Of a stretch of 64,000 nt of DNA, positions 28,144 through 35,736 are shown piece after piece. The stretch is from Halomonas alkaliantarctica. Lineage in GTDB: Bacteria > Pseudomonadota > Gammaproteobacteria > Pseudomonadales > Halomonadaceae. Positions within the stretch are counted from its first letter, which is position 1, and every line of letters begins with the position of its first letter. The notes under the pieces are model-generated. The model had not been told where the DNA came from. It did no database searches and saw only the letters and a list, made by a program, of their open reading frames with translations. A program made the translations under genes and the position numbers. The stretch spans positions 1,798,001 to 1,862,000 of the forward strand of contig NZ_CP122961.1 in NCBI RefSeq assembly GCF_029854215.1, in the 5' to 3' direction.

Positions 28144-29349
28144 TCAGTAACTAGAATGTAAGTAATCAGCACTGTGTAGTGGTGGAATCGATGCTGCTGC
28201 CCGCTGTGTTGGTTGGTTTGTTAACGAGACCGAATGAGCGGGAGCCGTTGAGCTTTGTCCGTCAAGATTAGCGCGTATGGCTTCTATTACCGTCCTGATC
28301 TCTGGGCGCCACAAAATGGTGTCATAGGCTTCTCGAGGTACAAAAGCGAGTGATTTTTTCTGACGTACTAGGGAAATGGTGGCGACATCGAGTGCTGCCG
28401 CTAAGTGCATAGGCCCTGAGTCTGGCGTCACGAGTAACCGCGCACGTTCCAAAACGGCGGCAAATTGGCGGATAGGAAGTGGTGGGCATAAGCTGCCATA
28501 AAGCGATGACAGCAAACGCCGCTGAATTGGTGCTAGAAGCCTAAATTCCTCCGGTCCAAGAAATACAACATAACGTATTTTGCGGGCTTCCATGGCATCG
28601 ATGAGCATTAACCAAAATGCCAACGGCCAACGTTTGTTTTGATGCCCGCCAACGAAGATCGCAATAAAATTAGTGTTTGATGGATCTTCGCGATGAAGGC
28701 TAACTAGCTGTTGTATTTCCTTCATTGCCTGATAGCGTTCCTGCTCTGTTATCTGGAGCAATGGCCGGTTACGGCAAGCAACACCGAGCGGACGTGTCAG
28801 ATTAACGATGCCATCGTAGGCATGTGATGACTTACCTTCCGTCTCAATGCTGTACCAGCGCTGGTGACCTTTACCTGACCCCATGCTGTACCGCGCCCCT
28901 ATTAACCGGGTCACTATAAAACCGCTCGTTGATCCTCCGCTCACTTGTACCGCTAAATCATAGTGTTGTGCCCGTAAACGTCTTAATAGTGTCACACATT
29001 GCCAAGGACGGAGAATGGCGGCTCTCGACAATAAATGAAAATGATCAACAGGACGTTGCTGCAACAGTGGCCATGTTTTATCAGTCGCTAAATAGTCTAT
29101 GCGCGCGGAAGGAAAACGGTCACGAAAAGCATCGATGACAGGGGTACTGATTAGCGCGTTGCCCATACGAAAATTGGGACGAATAATGAGAATTTTTTCT
29201 ATGCCCACAAGGCTGTCAATGGTTTCTGGTGCAGGCGCTTTGAGGATATATCGTATGCCTCCCAGTAAATATTGCTTCATTCTTTTTTCTAAAATACGGG
29301 CCATTATTTTTAAATAATAGTTTGTTCTAAGAAGGGTTAGTAAATGCAT
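28144..29349 (-). CDS. Glycosyltransferase family 9 (heptosyltransferase-like)
   Basis: 401 residues, predicted to add a heptose or other sugar to lipopolysaccharide core from a nucleotide sugar at the inner membrane face. The N-terminal half has KILIIRPNFRMGNALISTPVIDAFRDRFP and the C-terminal half has the donor-site block RLLVTPDSGPMHLAAAL, both typical of GT9 (WaaC/WaaF/WaaQ). The usual R-GD-LL motif at the start reads RPNFRMGNAL, a variant. The first 45 residues before it are unusual, so the true start could be internal (29304 or 29280). It is divergent from the response-regulator gene, with a PmrA-box-like repeat between. Confidence 0.75.
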   Translation of the reverse strand: MHLLTLLRTNYYLKIMARILEKRMKQYLLGGIRYILKAPAPETIDSLVGIEKILIIRPNFRMGNALISTPVIDAFRDRFPSARIDYLATDKTWPLLQQRPVDHFHLLSRAAILRPWQCVTLLRRLRAQHYDLAVQVSGGSTSGFIVTRLIGARYSMGSGKGHQRWYSIETEGKSSHAYDGIVNLTRPLGVACRNRPLLQITEQERYQAMKEIQQLVSLHREDPSNTNFIAIFVGGHQNKRWPLAFWLMLIDAMEARKIRYVVFLGPEEFRLLAPIQRRLLSSLYGSLCPPLPIRQFAAVLERARLLVTPDSGPMHLAAALDVATISLVRQKKSLAFVPREAYDTILWRPEIRTVIEAIRANLDGQSSTAPAHSVSLTNQPTQRAAASIPPLHSADYLHSSY

Positions 29350-29445
29350 GCTCTGGCGCTCTGTTAAGTTAATAGAAAATGACCGCCAGTGAAGGCGCTG
29401 CTTTAGCTTTGCCCATGGCGAAAGAGGCAGCTTGAGCCTAAATAA

Positions 29446-29462
29446 CTTAAAGAAGAGTTAAA
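29446..29462. promoter_or_regulatory. Degenerate PmrA/QseB-like box
   Basis: CTTAAA-GAAGA-GTTAAA has two TTAA cores 11 bases apart, the spacing of PmrA boxes. It lies closer to the GT9 gene than the second box does, so it may serve that gene. Confidence 0.4.
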
Positions 29463-29547
29463 CTGCGTAAGAAGTTTGTAAAGGTAGGGTGGTCAGCTTA
29501 CTGGTGGAATTCAGATGACTAAGCTTTTTGAGAAGTAAGTTTCCATA

Positions 29548-29564
29548 TTTAAGAAAAGCTTAAG
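29548..29564 (+). promoter_or_regulatory. PmrA/QseB-type box upstream of the two-component system
   Basis: TTTAAG-AAAAG-CTTAAG is an exact match to the PmrA box YTTAAK-N5-YTTAAK. It ends 44 bases before the response-regulator start, which is right for autoregulation. Confidence 0.6.
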
Positions 29565-29607
29565 TTTTGGTCGCCAAGATAGCGGTTTGTCGATTGAGTG
29601 GATCAAC

Positions 29608-30270
29608 ATGCGCGCACTACTAATAGAAGATGACCCCTTGCTCGGGGATGGCATCAAGACGGCGCTAGAGCGCGAGGGCTATGCGGTCGATTGGTTTATG
29701 CAGGGCCGCGAGGCAATCAGCGCTATCGGCAGTGAGACCTTCAGTGTGATTATTTTGGATCTTGGGCTGCCCGATATGGACGGTATGCAAGTACTGCATT
29801 TACTCCGTCAGCAATCCGCTTTGCCTATCCTGATTTTGACGGCCCGCGATGCGATGGAAGACCGTATTGGTGGTTTAGATGCGGGGGCGGACGACTATGT
29901 GCTCAAGCCTTTCAATTTGCAGGAGCTACTCGCCCGTTTGCGTGTCGTAATGCGGCGCGCTGAGGGCCGCGCCTCGCAGATTTTGACGATAGGAGCGCTG
30001 AGCATCGATGAGGCCCGTCATGCGGTGAGTTGGCGGGACAAAGACGTAAAGTTGGGCCGACGCGAGTATGCCTTATTGTTAGAGCTAGCTAGGCACCCGG
30101 ACAGAGTGCTATCACGCCCTCGTTTAGAAAATCTGCTTTATGGCTGGGGTGAAGAGGTGGAGTCCAATGCGGTAGAAGTTCACATTCATCATCTGCGTAA
30201 AAAGCTTGAAAAGCATCTGATCATTAACGTGCGCGGGATTGGCTACCGGCTGGATAGCCAAGCGCAATGA
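29608..30270 (+). CDS. OmpR-family response regulator (QseB/PmrA group)
   Basis: 220 residues. The receiver domain has the acidic pair in LLIEDD (8-9), phospho-acceptor Asp51 (ILDLGLPDMDG), Thr in LTAR and Lys in DDYVLKPF. A C-terminal winged-helix Trans_reg_C domain ends with VRGIGYRLD. The start at 29608 gives the family N-terminus MRALLIEDD; a frame from 29587 adds seven residues without support. It overlaps the kinase gene by 4 bases (ATGA). The box upstream and the neighbours (GT9, eptA remnant) suggest control of lipopolysaccharide modification, but QseB and PmrA cannot be told apart by eye. Confidence 0.9.
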   Translation: MRALLIEDDPLLGDGIKTALEREGYAVDWFMQGREAISAIGSETFSVIILDLGLPDMDGMQVLHLLRQQSALPILILTARDAMEDRIGGLDAGADDYVLKPFNLQELLARLRVVMRRAEGRASQILTIGALSIDEARHAVSWRDKDVKLGRREYALLLELARHPDRVLSRPRLENLLYGWGEEVESNAVEVHIHHLRKKLEKHLIINVRGIGYRLDSQAQ

Positions 30271-31679
30271 GATCCATACGGCGTTATCTGCTTCGCACGC
30301 TAGCCATTACAATGGTTGTCGCTGGGGGCGTGGCGGTTACCGCGGCTTACTTAATTACCGATCACGAGCTAGAAGAAATTCTCGATACACAGCTCAGTCT
30401 GCACAGCCGGATTGTGGCTGGCCAACTCGATCCAAACGCTACTATGGACGACTATGCTCGCCTGGCTTCACGCATGGGTCTTCCAGACCATCCGGCTCAG
30501 CTATATCTCGACGGTAACGCAGTGCCCGTGATTAGCTCTGAATCAGGTCCTAAACTCTACCACGAGGAAGAGCTTAAATTAGTCCTTGGTTTTTGGAATG
30601 CCGATGGCTCACCCAGGCTGTTAGGGGGCAAATGGAGTGATGCAGGCCCTTTCCCCGCGCCTTTAGAGGAGGGTTTTCGCTGGGAAAGCTACGATGGCCA
30701 TCGCTGGCGGGTTTTCAGCATGTTCGATGTTGCCAGCGATATCTGGATCAGCATGGGGCTGCGAGGTTCGTTTCACGATAAAGTGGTAGAGCGCATCACC
30801 TGGAACAATTTGTTGCCGATGCTCCTGTTGCTGCCACTCCTTCTTTGGCTGATGAGCCGAATTATCCTGCGGGGTATTGCTCCCATTCAAGCGCTTTCCA
30901 GCCAGGTACAAGGTCGCTCCGCCCGCGACCTGCGTCAAATCGAGAATACGGTTCCTCAAGAGCTTAATGGATTACGTCAATCGCTAAACGACTTTATCGC
31001 CCGCTTGAAAGCGACGTTAGAGCGCGAGCGGCGCTTCACTGCAGATGCGGCCCATGAATTACGCACGCCCTTGGCAGCGCTGAGAATCCACTTAGATAAT
31101 GCGCAGGCTGGGGGAGAGCAATCATTACAAAAGGCTTATGTCGGGGTTGAGCGGCTTCAGCGGGTAGTTGAACAACTGCTCATTTTGGCTCGTTTGGATC
31201 AAGTTGCCACAACCCCACCGACCACTATCGATCTTTATCCGATTATTGCTGAATTGGTAGCCGAGCTATGGCCACTCGCGGAAGAGCGAGATCAGCACTT
31301 GAGGCTAACCGGCTTAACTCGGCTGGAGGTTTGCGCCGACGAAGTCGAGGTGGGCATTCTATTTCGTAACCTGCTGGATAACGCCTTGCGCTATACGCCG
31401 GAAGGCGGTCAAGTGGAGGTAGAGTTAGCGCTTTGGGAGGAGTTGCCTCAGCTCACGGTGAGTGACACTGGCCCCGGACTCCCAGAGGGGCTGTTGGATA
31501 AAGTCACCGAGCGCTTCAGGCGCGCGTCTGGCCAGGGCACCACCGGCAGTGGGTTGGGTTTATCAATTGTCTCGGAGTTGGCCCAGCGCCAGAATGCACG
31601 CCTTACGCTTAGCAATCGTACGCCCAATGGCTTGGCGGTTAGTGTGGTGTGGGAGCAAAAAAAACATCACGATCATTGA
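30267..31679 (+). CDS. Sensor histidine kinase (QseC type)
   Basis: 470 residues in the inner membrane. Helix one (about 12-32) is followed by a periplasmic sensor of about 145 residues. It carries features of the 2CSK_N domain (VLGFWNADGSPRLLGG, GFRWESYDGHRWRVFSM). Helix two (about 188-205) leads to HAMP. The HisKA domain has phospho-acceptor His263 in FTADAAHELRTPLAALR. The ATPase domain has N-box FRNLLDNALRYTP, G1 VSDTGPGLP and G2 GSGLGLSIV. All catalytic motifs are intact. The ligand is unknown. It is translationally coupled to the response regulator. Confidence 0.9.
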   Translation: MRSIRRYLLRTLAITMVVAGGVAVTAAYLITDHELEEILDTQLSLHSRIVAGQLDPNATMDDYARLASRMGLPDHPAQLYLDGNAVPVISSESGPKLYHEEELKLVLGFWNADGSPRLLGGKWSDAGPFPAPLEEGFRWESYDGHRWRVFSMFDVASDIWISMGLRGSFHDKVVERITWNNLLPMLLLLPLLLWLMSRIILRGIAPIQALSSQVQGRSARDLRQIENTVPQELNGLRQSLNDFIARLKATLERERRFTADAAHELRTPLAALRIHLDNAQAGGEQSLQKAYVGVERLQRVVEQLLILARLDQVATTPPTTIDLYPIIAELVAELWPLAEERDQHLRLTGLTRLEVCADEVEVGILFRNLLDNALRYTPEGGQVEVELALWEELPQLTVSDTGPGLPEGLLDKVTERFRRASGQGTTGSGLGLSIVSELAQRQNARLTLSNRTPNGLAVSVVWEQKKHHDH

Positions 31680-32059
31680 GTAGCTTGCTGGTTTTGTTTT
31701 CGGATCAAGTAATTGAATCTAAATGCATTTCAACCGTTATACGCACCAAAAATGAAGCTTTGAAGGCCAACAGCTATAAGCACCATCAAGCTAGCCGTGC
31801 GACGTATTCAGCAGAAACTGTATGCAGAGAATGAAGTTATTGCCCGCTTAACGTCATTCAATGCGGCTGGGTGTGTGGTAGTGGCCTCAGCTGAAGTAGC
31901 GAATTGTCGATAGAGCCAAGCTTTCGCACCCTTTTCAAGCGCCTTGCACAGTCTGCGCATAGTGTTGTGACGGTGTAGGTGGGTGACTAGCGTCTTGAAA
32001 AGGCCACTCGTGCAAAAATTAACGAGTGGCCACTATCATGGTATTGCCTTAACAGTATA
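31680..32059. other. Spacer after the kinase gene
   Basis: No confident gene. It holds a 10-base inverted repeat, CCTTTTCAAG near 31929 and CTTGAAAAGG near 31994, about 55 bases apart, and a hairpin at 32002-32031. A minus-strand frame of 50 codons (31808-31960) begins MRRLCKALEKGAKAWLYRQF but has no ribosome-binding site; it may be a small basic protein or chance. Confidence 0.5.
32002..32031 (-). terminator. Hairpin after the cytochrome b561 gene
   Basis: GGCCACTCGT pairs with ACGAGTGGCC over 10 bases. On the minus strand the stem is followed by TTTTCAAG, a short U-tract, so it probably ends the PepSY-cytochrome transcript. Confidence 0.6.
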
Positions 32060-32629
32060 TTAAGACTGAACATCATGAGCCTTAGTGTTGGGGTTAGAGG
32101 TAGGGCGGCGGCGATAGCCATGCAACATGCTAGCGATCAAATTATCGCCTTGCTTGATGCTTTCTACCACAGCACCCAATACATGCACTGGTACTAGAAA
32201 AAGAATCGCGTTGGCCAGGAATTCGTGGGTTTCTTCAACCCAGTCAACCCCCCAGAAACGATCAGTTTCTTCCATCATGTAGCCAGTCAGTCCCAGACCG
32301 AGTATTAGCCCAAGCAGCACCAGCATCATGATGGCGCCCAGCGGTGTATGGGTAATGCCGGTTTGCTCTGTCTTGCTGCAGCGACCGCGCAGCGCACATT
32401 GAAGTCGGCTCACCGTAGGCCAAAAGCTCCGCCAGCGTGCACTCCACGGGCCGATAAATCCCCAAAGGATGCGCACGACGATTAATGCCACCAAGGAATA
32501 ACCGACCCACTGGTGTATATCCCCTCCTTCTTCGGTTAGCCATAGGTTGACGGCTACGCCAGCGACCAAAGCCCAATGTACCAACCTGATCAACGGGTCC
32601 CAAACATAGATACGGGTATTATCGGTCAT
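32060..32629 (-). CDS. Di-haem cytochrome b561 family protein
   Basis: 189-residue inner-membrane electron carrier with four predicted helices. Candidate haem ligands include His18 (RLVHWALVAG), the histidine in GGDIHQWVGYSL, and two late histidines (EETHEFLANAILFLVPVHVLGAVVES). It fits the CybB/cytochrome b561 family. The start is ATG at 32629, six bases after AGGGGG; a GTG two codons earlier is less likely. It follows the PepSY gene by 13 bases, so the two are one operon. The pair may move electrons between quinol and a periplasmic acceptor, perhaps linked to the sensor kinase; that is inference. Confidence 0.85.
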   Translation of the reverse strand: MTDNTRIYVWDPLIRLVHWALVAGVAVNLWLTEEGGDIHQWVGYSLVALIVVRILWGFIGPWSARWRSFWPTVSRLQCALRGRCSKTEQTGITHTPLGAIMMLVLLGLILGLGLTGYMMEETDRFWGVDWVEETHEFLANAILFLVPVHVLGAVVESIKQGDNLIASMLHGYRRRPTSNPNTKAHDVQS

Positions 32630-32642
32630 GGTCACCCCCTGA

Positions 32643-32924
32643 TCAGTCTTCGACTTCCTGCTTCACGATGCTGGCATCTACTGGGTTGAAATAGATCTCT
32701 ACCCGGCGTTCCTGCTCATCCCAGCCGTATATCTCGTAGCAGTTTCCGTCTGTGACCTTAAATTCTTTGATCCTGTAACCCATTTCGCGGATACGTTCTT
32801 CCATATCAGCTTGGCTGATCCATTCGTCACTGGGGGCATCAGTACAATGGGTCTCGGCCAGCACAGCCGAGCTAGCGGTCAGTAACAACGCCGATGTAAT
32901 AATCCTGGTGATGTGAGTTTGCAT
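32643..32924 (-). CDS. Secreted PepSY-domain protein
   Basis: 93 residues with a clear signal peptide (RIITSALLLTASSAVLA, cleaved near residue 23), leaving a periplasmic domain of about 70 residues. The PepSY fold is indicated by ISQADMEERIREMGYRIKEFKVTDGNCYEIYGWDE and the closing VEIYFNPVDASIVKQE. Two cysteines (27 and 61) could form a disulfide. The ribosome-binding site GAGG precedes ATG 32924; a frame further upstream is rejected. PepSY proteins next to cytochrome b561 genes and QseBC-like systems occur in other gammaproteobacteria; the role is not established. Confidence 0.82.
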   Translation of the reverse strand: MQTHITRIITSALLLTASSAVLAETHCTDAPSDEWISQADMEERIREMGYRIKEFKVTDGNCYEIYGWDEQERRVEIYFNPVDASIVKQEVED

Positions 32925-33678
32925 AAGTGATACCTCTTTTCGATGATGGGTGTCTGTGCCGGACAGCTGTGTCTGGCACAAGGATCATCTTAAATGAGGT
33001 AACTTATGGCAGGCTTAAGCTTGGGCTCATAGAATAGCCGCAGCACTTTGGGTCATACTGAATCGCCTCACTTCTACTTTATCTAAAGCAAGTGGTCTTT
33101 TCTTCACGCAAGTTCTTTTCATGTCAAACATCCTTGCCAGCAGGGGCGGGCGCTTAAACATAGCGCTACTCATTCAAGAATTGATATCGGCAATGCAAGA
33201 TCTCTTGAGAAATTCTTGATCTCCGTCACTACGTTTATTTTTTAGCTTCATAATGGTGATAAAGGTTAATGAGGATTTCACATTTATCGTCCGTGCGGTT
33301 AAAACGCATTGTTATCAAATAATCTAGTGTAGAAATATGGAGAGTTATAATATTGATAGTACTGTCGATGAATGATTGATTTTTATGAAAATCTTCATGC
33401 TGAAGTGTTCGTTTTGGTCGTTTTTGTTTGTTAATAATTCATAATAAATTTTTAATGATTAACAAAGATGTATTTTGAATGAAAATTACTTGAGCTGGAT
33501 CAATTTTTCTTCTCATTGTGCTTTTCTTTACTTCAGAAAGGTTTTCAGAGAAAGGCTTCACGCTATAATTATAAATATCGTGAGGCTATGTTTCGATTGA
33601 GACATATGCACCACGGTAATATGGATGTTCAAACCATATTGCAACCTTCCTAAGTATACGAGGAAAAGGAGTGCTGCC
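32925..33678. other. Long AT-rich spacer
   Basis: About 750 bases with no supportable gene. The PepSY promoter region is at the left end. From about 33230 to 33560 the base composition is strikingly AT-rich compared with flanking genes. A TATAAT at 33564-33569 is a likely -10 element for hsp20; no clear -35 or sigma-32 pattern is seen. Confidence 0.5.
33003..33019 (-). promoter_or_regulatory. PmrA/QseB-like box upstream of the PepSY operon
   Basis: Read on the minus strand it is CTTAAG-CCTGC-CATAAG, one base off the YTTAAK-N5-YTTAAK pattern found before the response regulator. A further TTTAAG lies 8 bases downstream. It is 80-95 bases before the PepSY start, so the two-component system probably controls this operon. 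Confidence 0.5.
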
Positions 33679-34182
33679 ATGAACAAGCCTGCCTCTCATC
33701 CTGTAAAAACTAGCGAGAAGTCTGCTTCAGTGCAGGAAAATCAATCATTGAAACCTTTTGAAGAATTTGATCGCATGATTGAAGGGTTCTTTGAGCGAAG
33801 TTGGTTGAAACCCTTTTTCAAAGATGAAGTTTTAAAGGAGCGTTTAGGCTTTTTCGGTCAATCTACCCCCAAAATTGACATCATTGATCGTGATAAAGAA
33901 ATCATCGTACGCGCAGAAATGCCGGGAGTAGACCGAAAAGAGTTAGATATTGAAATATCCGACCATTCTTTGATGCTCAAAGGGCACCGCTCCGGCGAAA
34001 CTATGGAGGAAAAGGATAAATACTACCATTCGGAAATGTGGCATGGCTCATTCACCCGAACCATTGCCCTACCTGTTGATGTCGATACGAAACATGCTGA
34101 TGCTACGTTTAAGGATGGCATATTGACTATCGCATTGCCAAAGGCGAAACAGGATCAGCGGCGCAAACTAGAGGTTAAGTAG
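33679..34182 (+). CDS. Small heat-shock protein, Hsp20 family
   Basis: 167-residue ATP-independent holdase chaperone. The alpha-crystallin domain spans about residues 70-160, with PKIDIIDRDKEIIVRAEMPGV at its start and the conserved FKDGILTIALPK near the end, followed by a basic tail. The start at 33679 follows AAAAGGAG. A frame open from 33625 is rejected because it lacks a site. The subgroup with long N-terminus (EEFDRMIEGFFERSW) is the bacterial class often found on stress islands. It leads the cluster of alcohol dehydrogenase, acyl-CoA synthetase remnant and P-type ATPase. Confidence 0.9.
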   Translation: MNKPASHPVKTSEKSASVQENQSLKPFEEFDRMIEGFFERSWLKPFFKDEVLKERLGFFGQSTPKIDIIDRDKEIIVRAEMPGVDRKELDIEISDHSLMLKGHRSGETMEEKDKYYHSEMWHGSFTRTIALPVDVDTKHADATFKDGILTIALPKAKQDQRRKLEVK

Positions 34183-34363
34183 AGACATGACGCCGGTGAA
34201 GACAACGATGCCGACGCCAATTTGAAAATGGATAGCGCTAGTCAATGTCATTGCCATGGACGGCTATTCAATATTTATGGTTCATCTGGAAAGTAGACGA
34301 CTAACGACCTGCTAAGGCTTAGTGCTAGCTTATCTAACGACTACCAGAGTTCAGGAAAAAAGC

Positions 34364-35350
34364 ATGAAGGTCATGGTGCTTGAAAACCGAGATGGTCCAT
34401 TGCAAGAGCGGCAACGGCCTATTCCTATGCCTGGGCCGGGGCAAGTATTGCTTAAGGTTGAAGCCTGCGCTGTATGCCGCACTGATCTGCATTTACTTGA
34501 TGGTGAACTACCGGAAACTCATTACCCCATTGTTCCAGGACACGAAATCATTGGTCGTGTGGTTGATTGTGGCCCTGGCGTTACGTTACCGCATGGGATG
34601 CGTCTGGGTGTGCCATGGTTAGGGTATAGCTGTGGCGTATGTAGGTATTGCTTAGAAGGGCAGGAAAACCTATGTGATCAGGCTCGCTTTACGGGTTATC
34701 AGATAGATGGTGGCTTTGCTGAATATACTCTGGCGGATCACCGTTTTTGCTTTTCTATCAGTTCCACCTACAGTGCAGCGCAAGCAGCACCTCTTATGTG
34801 TGCAGGATTAATTGGTTATCGCTCTTTGCGTATGTGTGGCGATAATCTGCACCGACTAGGTATCTACGGCTTTGGCGCTGCCGCTCATATAGTCGCTCAA
34901 GTGGCGCTGGGGCAGGGTGTCGAGCTATATGCTTTTACTCGTCCGGGAGACGAGCAAGCCCAGCAGTTTGCGCGTCAACTAGGGGCAACGTGGGCAGGAA
35001 GCTCCAACCAGCTTCCTGATGTGTCGTTGGATGCAGCCATTATCTTTGCGCCCGTCGGTGAACTTGTACCCGCTGCACTACGTTCAGTGCGGAAAGGCGG
35101 CGTGGTGGTCTGCGGCGGCATTCATATGAGCGATATTCCTTCCTTTCCTTATTCGTTGCTCTGGGGCGAGCGCCAACTGCGCACGGTTGCCAACCTAACC
35201 CGTAAAGACGGTAAGGAATTTTTGGAGCTGGTTTCCAAGACGAGAGTTAACACCAAGGTGAAGTGTTATCCCCTTACTGCCGCTAATGAAGCACTCATGC
35301 ATCTTCGTGAGGGTAAGCTGACGGGTGCTGCTGTATTAGTTATGTCTTAG
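34364..35350 (+). CDS. Zinc-dependent alcohol dehydrogenase
   Basis: 328 residues of the medium-chain dehydrogenase family. Catalytic zinc ligands are Cys38 (CRTDLHLLDGELP) and His60-Glu61 (PGHE). The structural zinc has all four cysteines, 90, 93, 96 and 104 (CGVCRYCLEGQENLCD). The Rossmann loop is GIYGFGAAAHIVAQVA, a variant of GxGxxG. The subgroup resembles AdhA of low-oxygen and stress clusters; the substrate is unknown. The start at 34364 follows AGGAAAAAA. It lies 181 bases after hsp20. Confidence 0.88.
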   Translation: MKVMVLENRDGPLQERQRPIPMPGPGQVLLKVEACAVCRTDLHLLDGELPETHYPIVPGHEIIGRVVDCGPGVTLPHGMRLGVPWLGYSCGVCRYCLEGQENLCDQARFTGYQIDGGFAEYTLADHRFCFSISSTYSAAQAAPLMCAGLIGYRSLRMCGDNLHRLGIYGFGAAAHIVAQVALGQGVELYAFTRPGDEQAQQFARQLGATWAGSSNQLPDVSLDAAIIFAPVGELVPAALRSVRKGGVVVCGGIHMSDIPSFPYSLLWGERQLRTVANLTRKDGKEFLELVSKTRVNTKVKCYPLTAANEALMHLREGKLTGAAVLVMS

Positions 35351-35421
35351 AATAACTGTAAAGGAAAGGCACTTTCTCGGAACCAGCTCCCTAGTGCAAT
35401 CATGGTGAAACAGCGAACAGA

Positions 35422-35706
35422 TTGAGTGTTCTAAAGCCGGAAGGTGACCGGCTGGCTATCCTTACCAACGGTGTGGGTGTGTTGGCGGTTGATGAGTTGC
35501 TGCCAGAGGCGTGGTCGCATGCTAACCCCGTCGATATCCATAATGTTGCCCTCGCCAACGTTATGCAGACGCACCTGGCGTATTACTTGATGAGCGCGAA
35601 GCGGATGCAATTTTAGTCTTGAATTGTCCCATTGCGGTTGCCGATAGTATGAAGGGAACAGGGCTTGGCTACCGCCTCATGCAGCAGATACTCGACTGTG
35701 TTGTTC
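35422..35706 (+). pseudogene. Remnant of an NDP-forming acyl-CoA synthetase/GNAT fusion gene
   Basis: The frame starting near 35422 encodes GDRLAILTNGVGVLAVDELL and EAWSHANPVDI, which match the central CoA-ligase domain of the Pat-like acetyltransferase/acyl-CoA synthetase family, but with internal deletions. Around 35583 the reading frame shifts and continues as LLDEREADAILVLNCPIAV, the next block of that domain. It then jumps to GTGLGYRLMQQIL, a GNAT acetyl-CoA-binding motif. The intact protein would be about 800-900 residues; less than 100 remain. Multiple deletions and a frameshift make it certainly non-functional. Confidence 0.7.
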
Positions 35707-35736
35707 TCTTCTTATTCCGACTGCCAAGGAGCAGGT

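Noticed and set aside
34190..34290. Minus-strand reading MTLTSAIHFQIG in the hsp20-ADH spacer
   Set aside because: Too short, no ribosome-binding site, no continuation; perhaps a remnant but not supportable.
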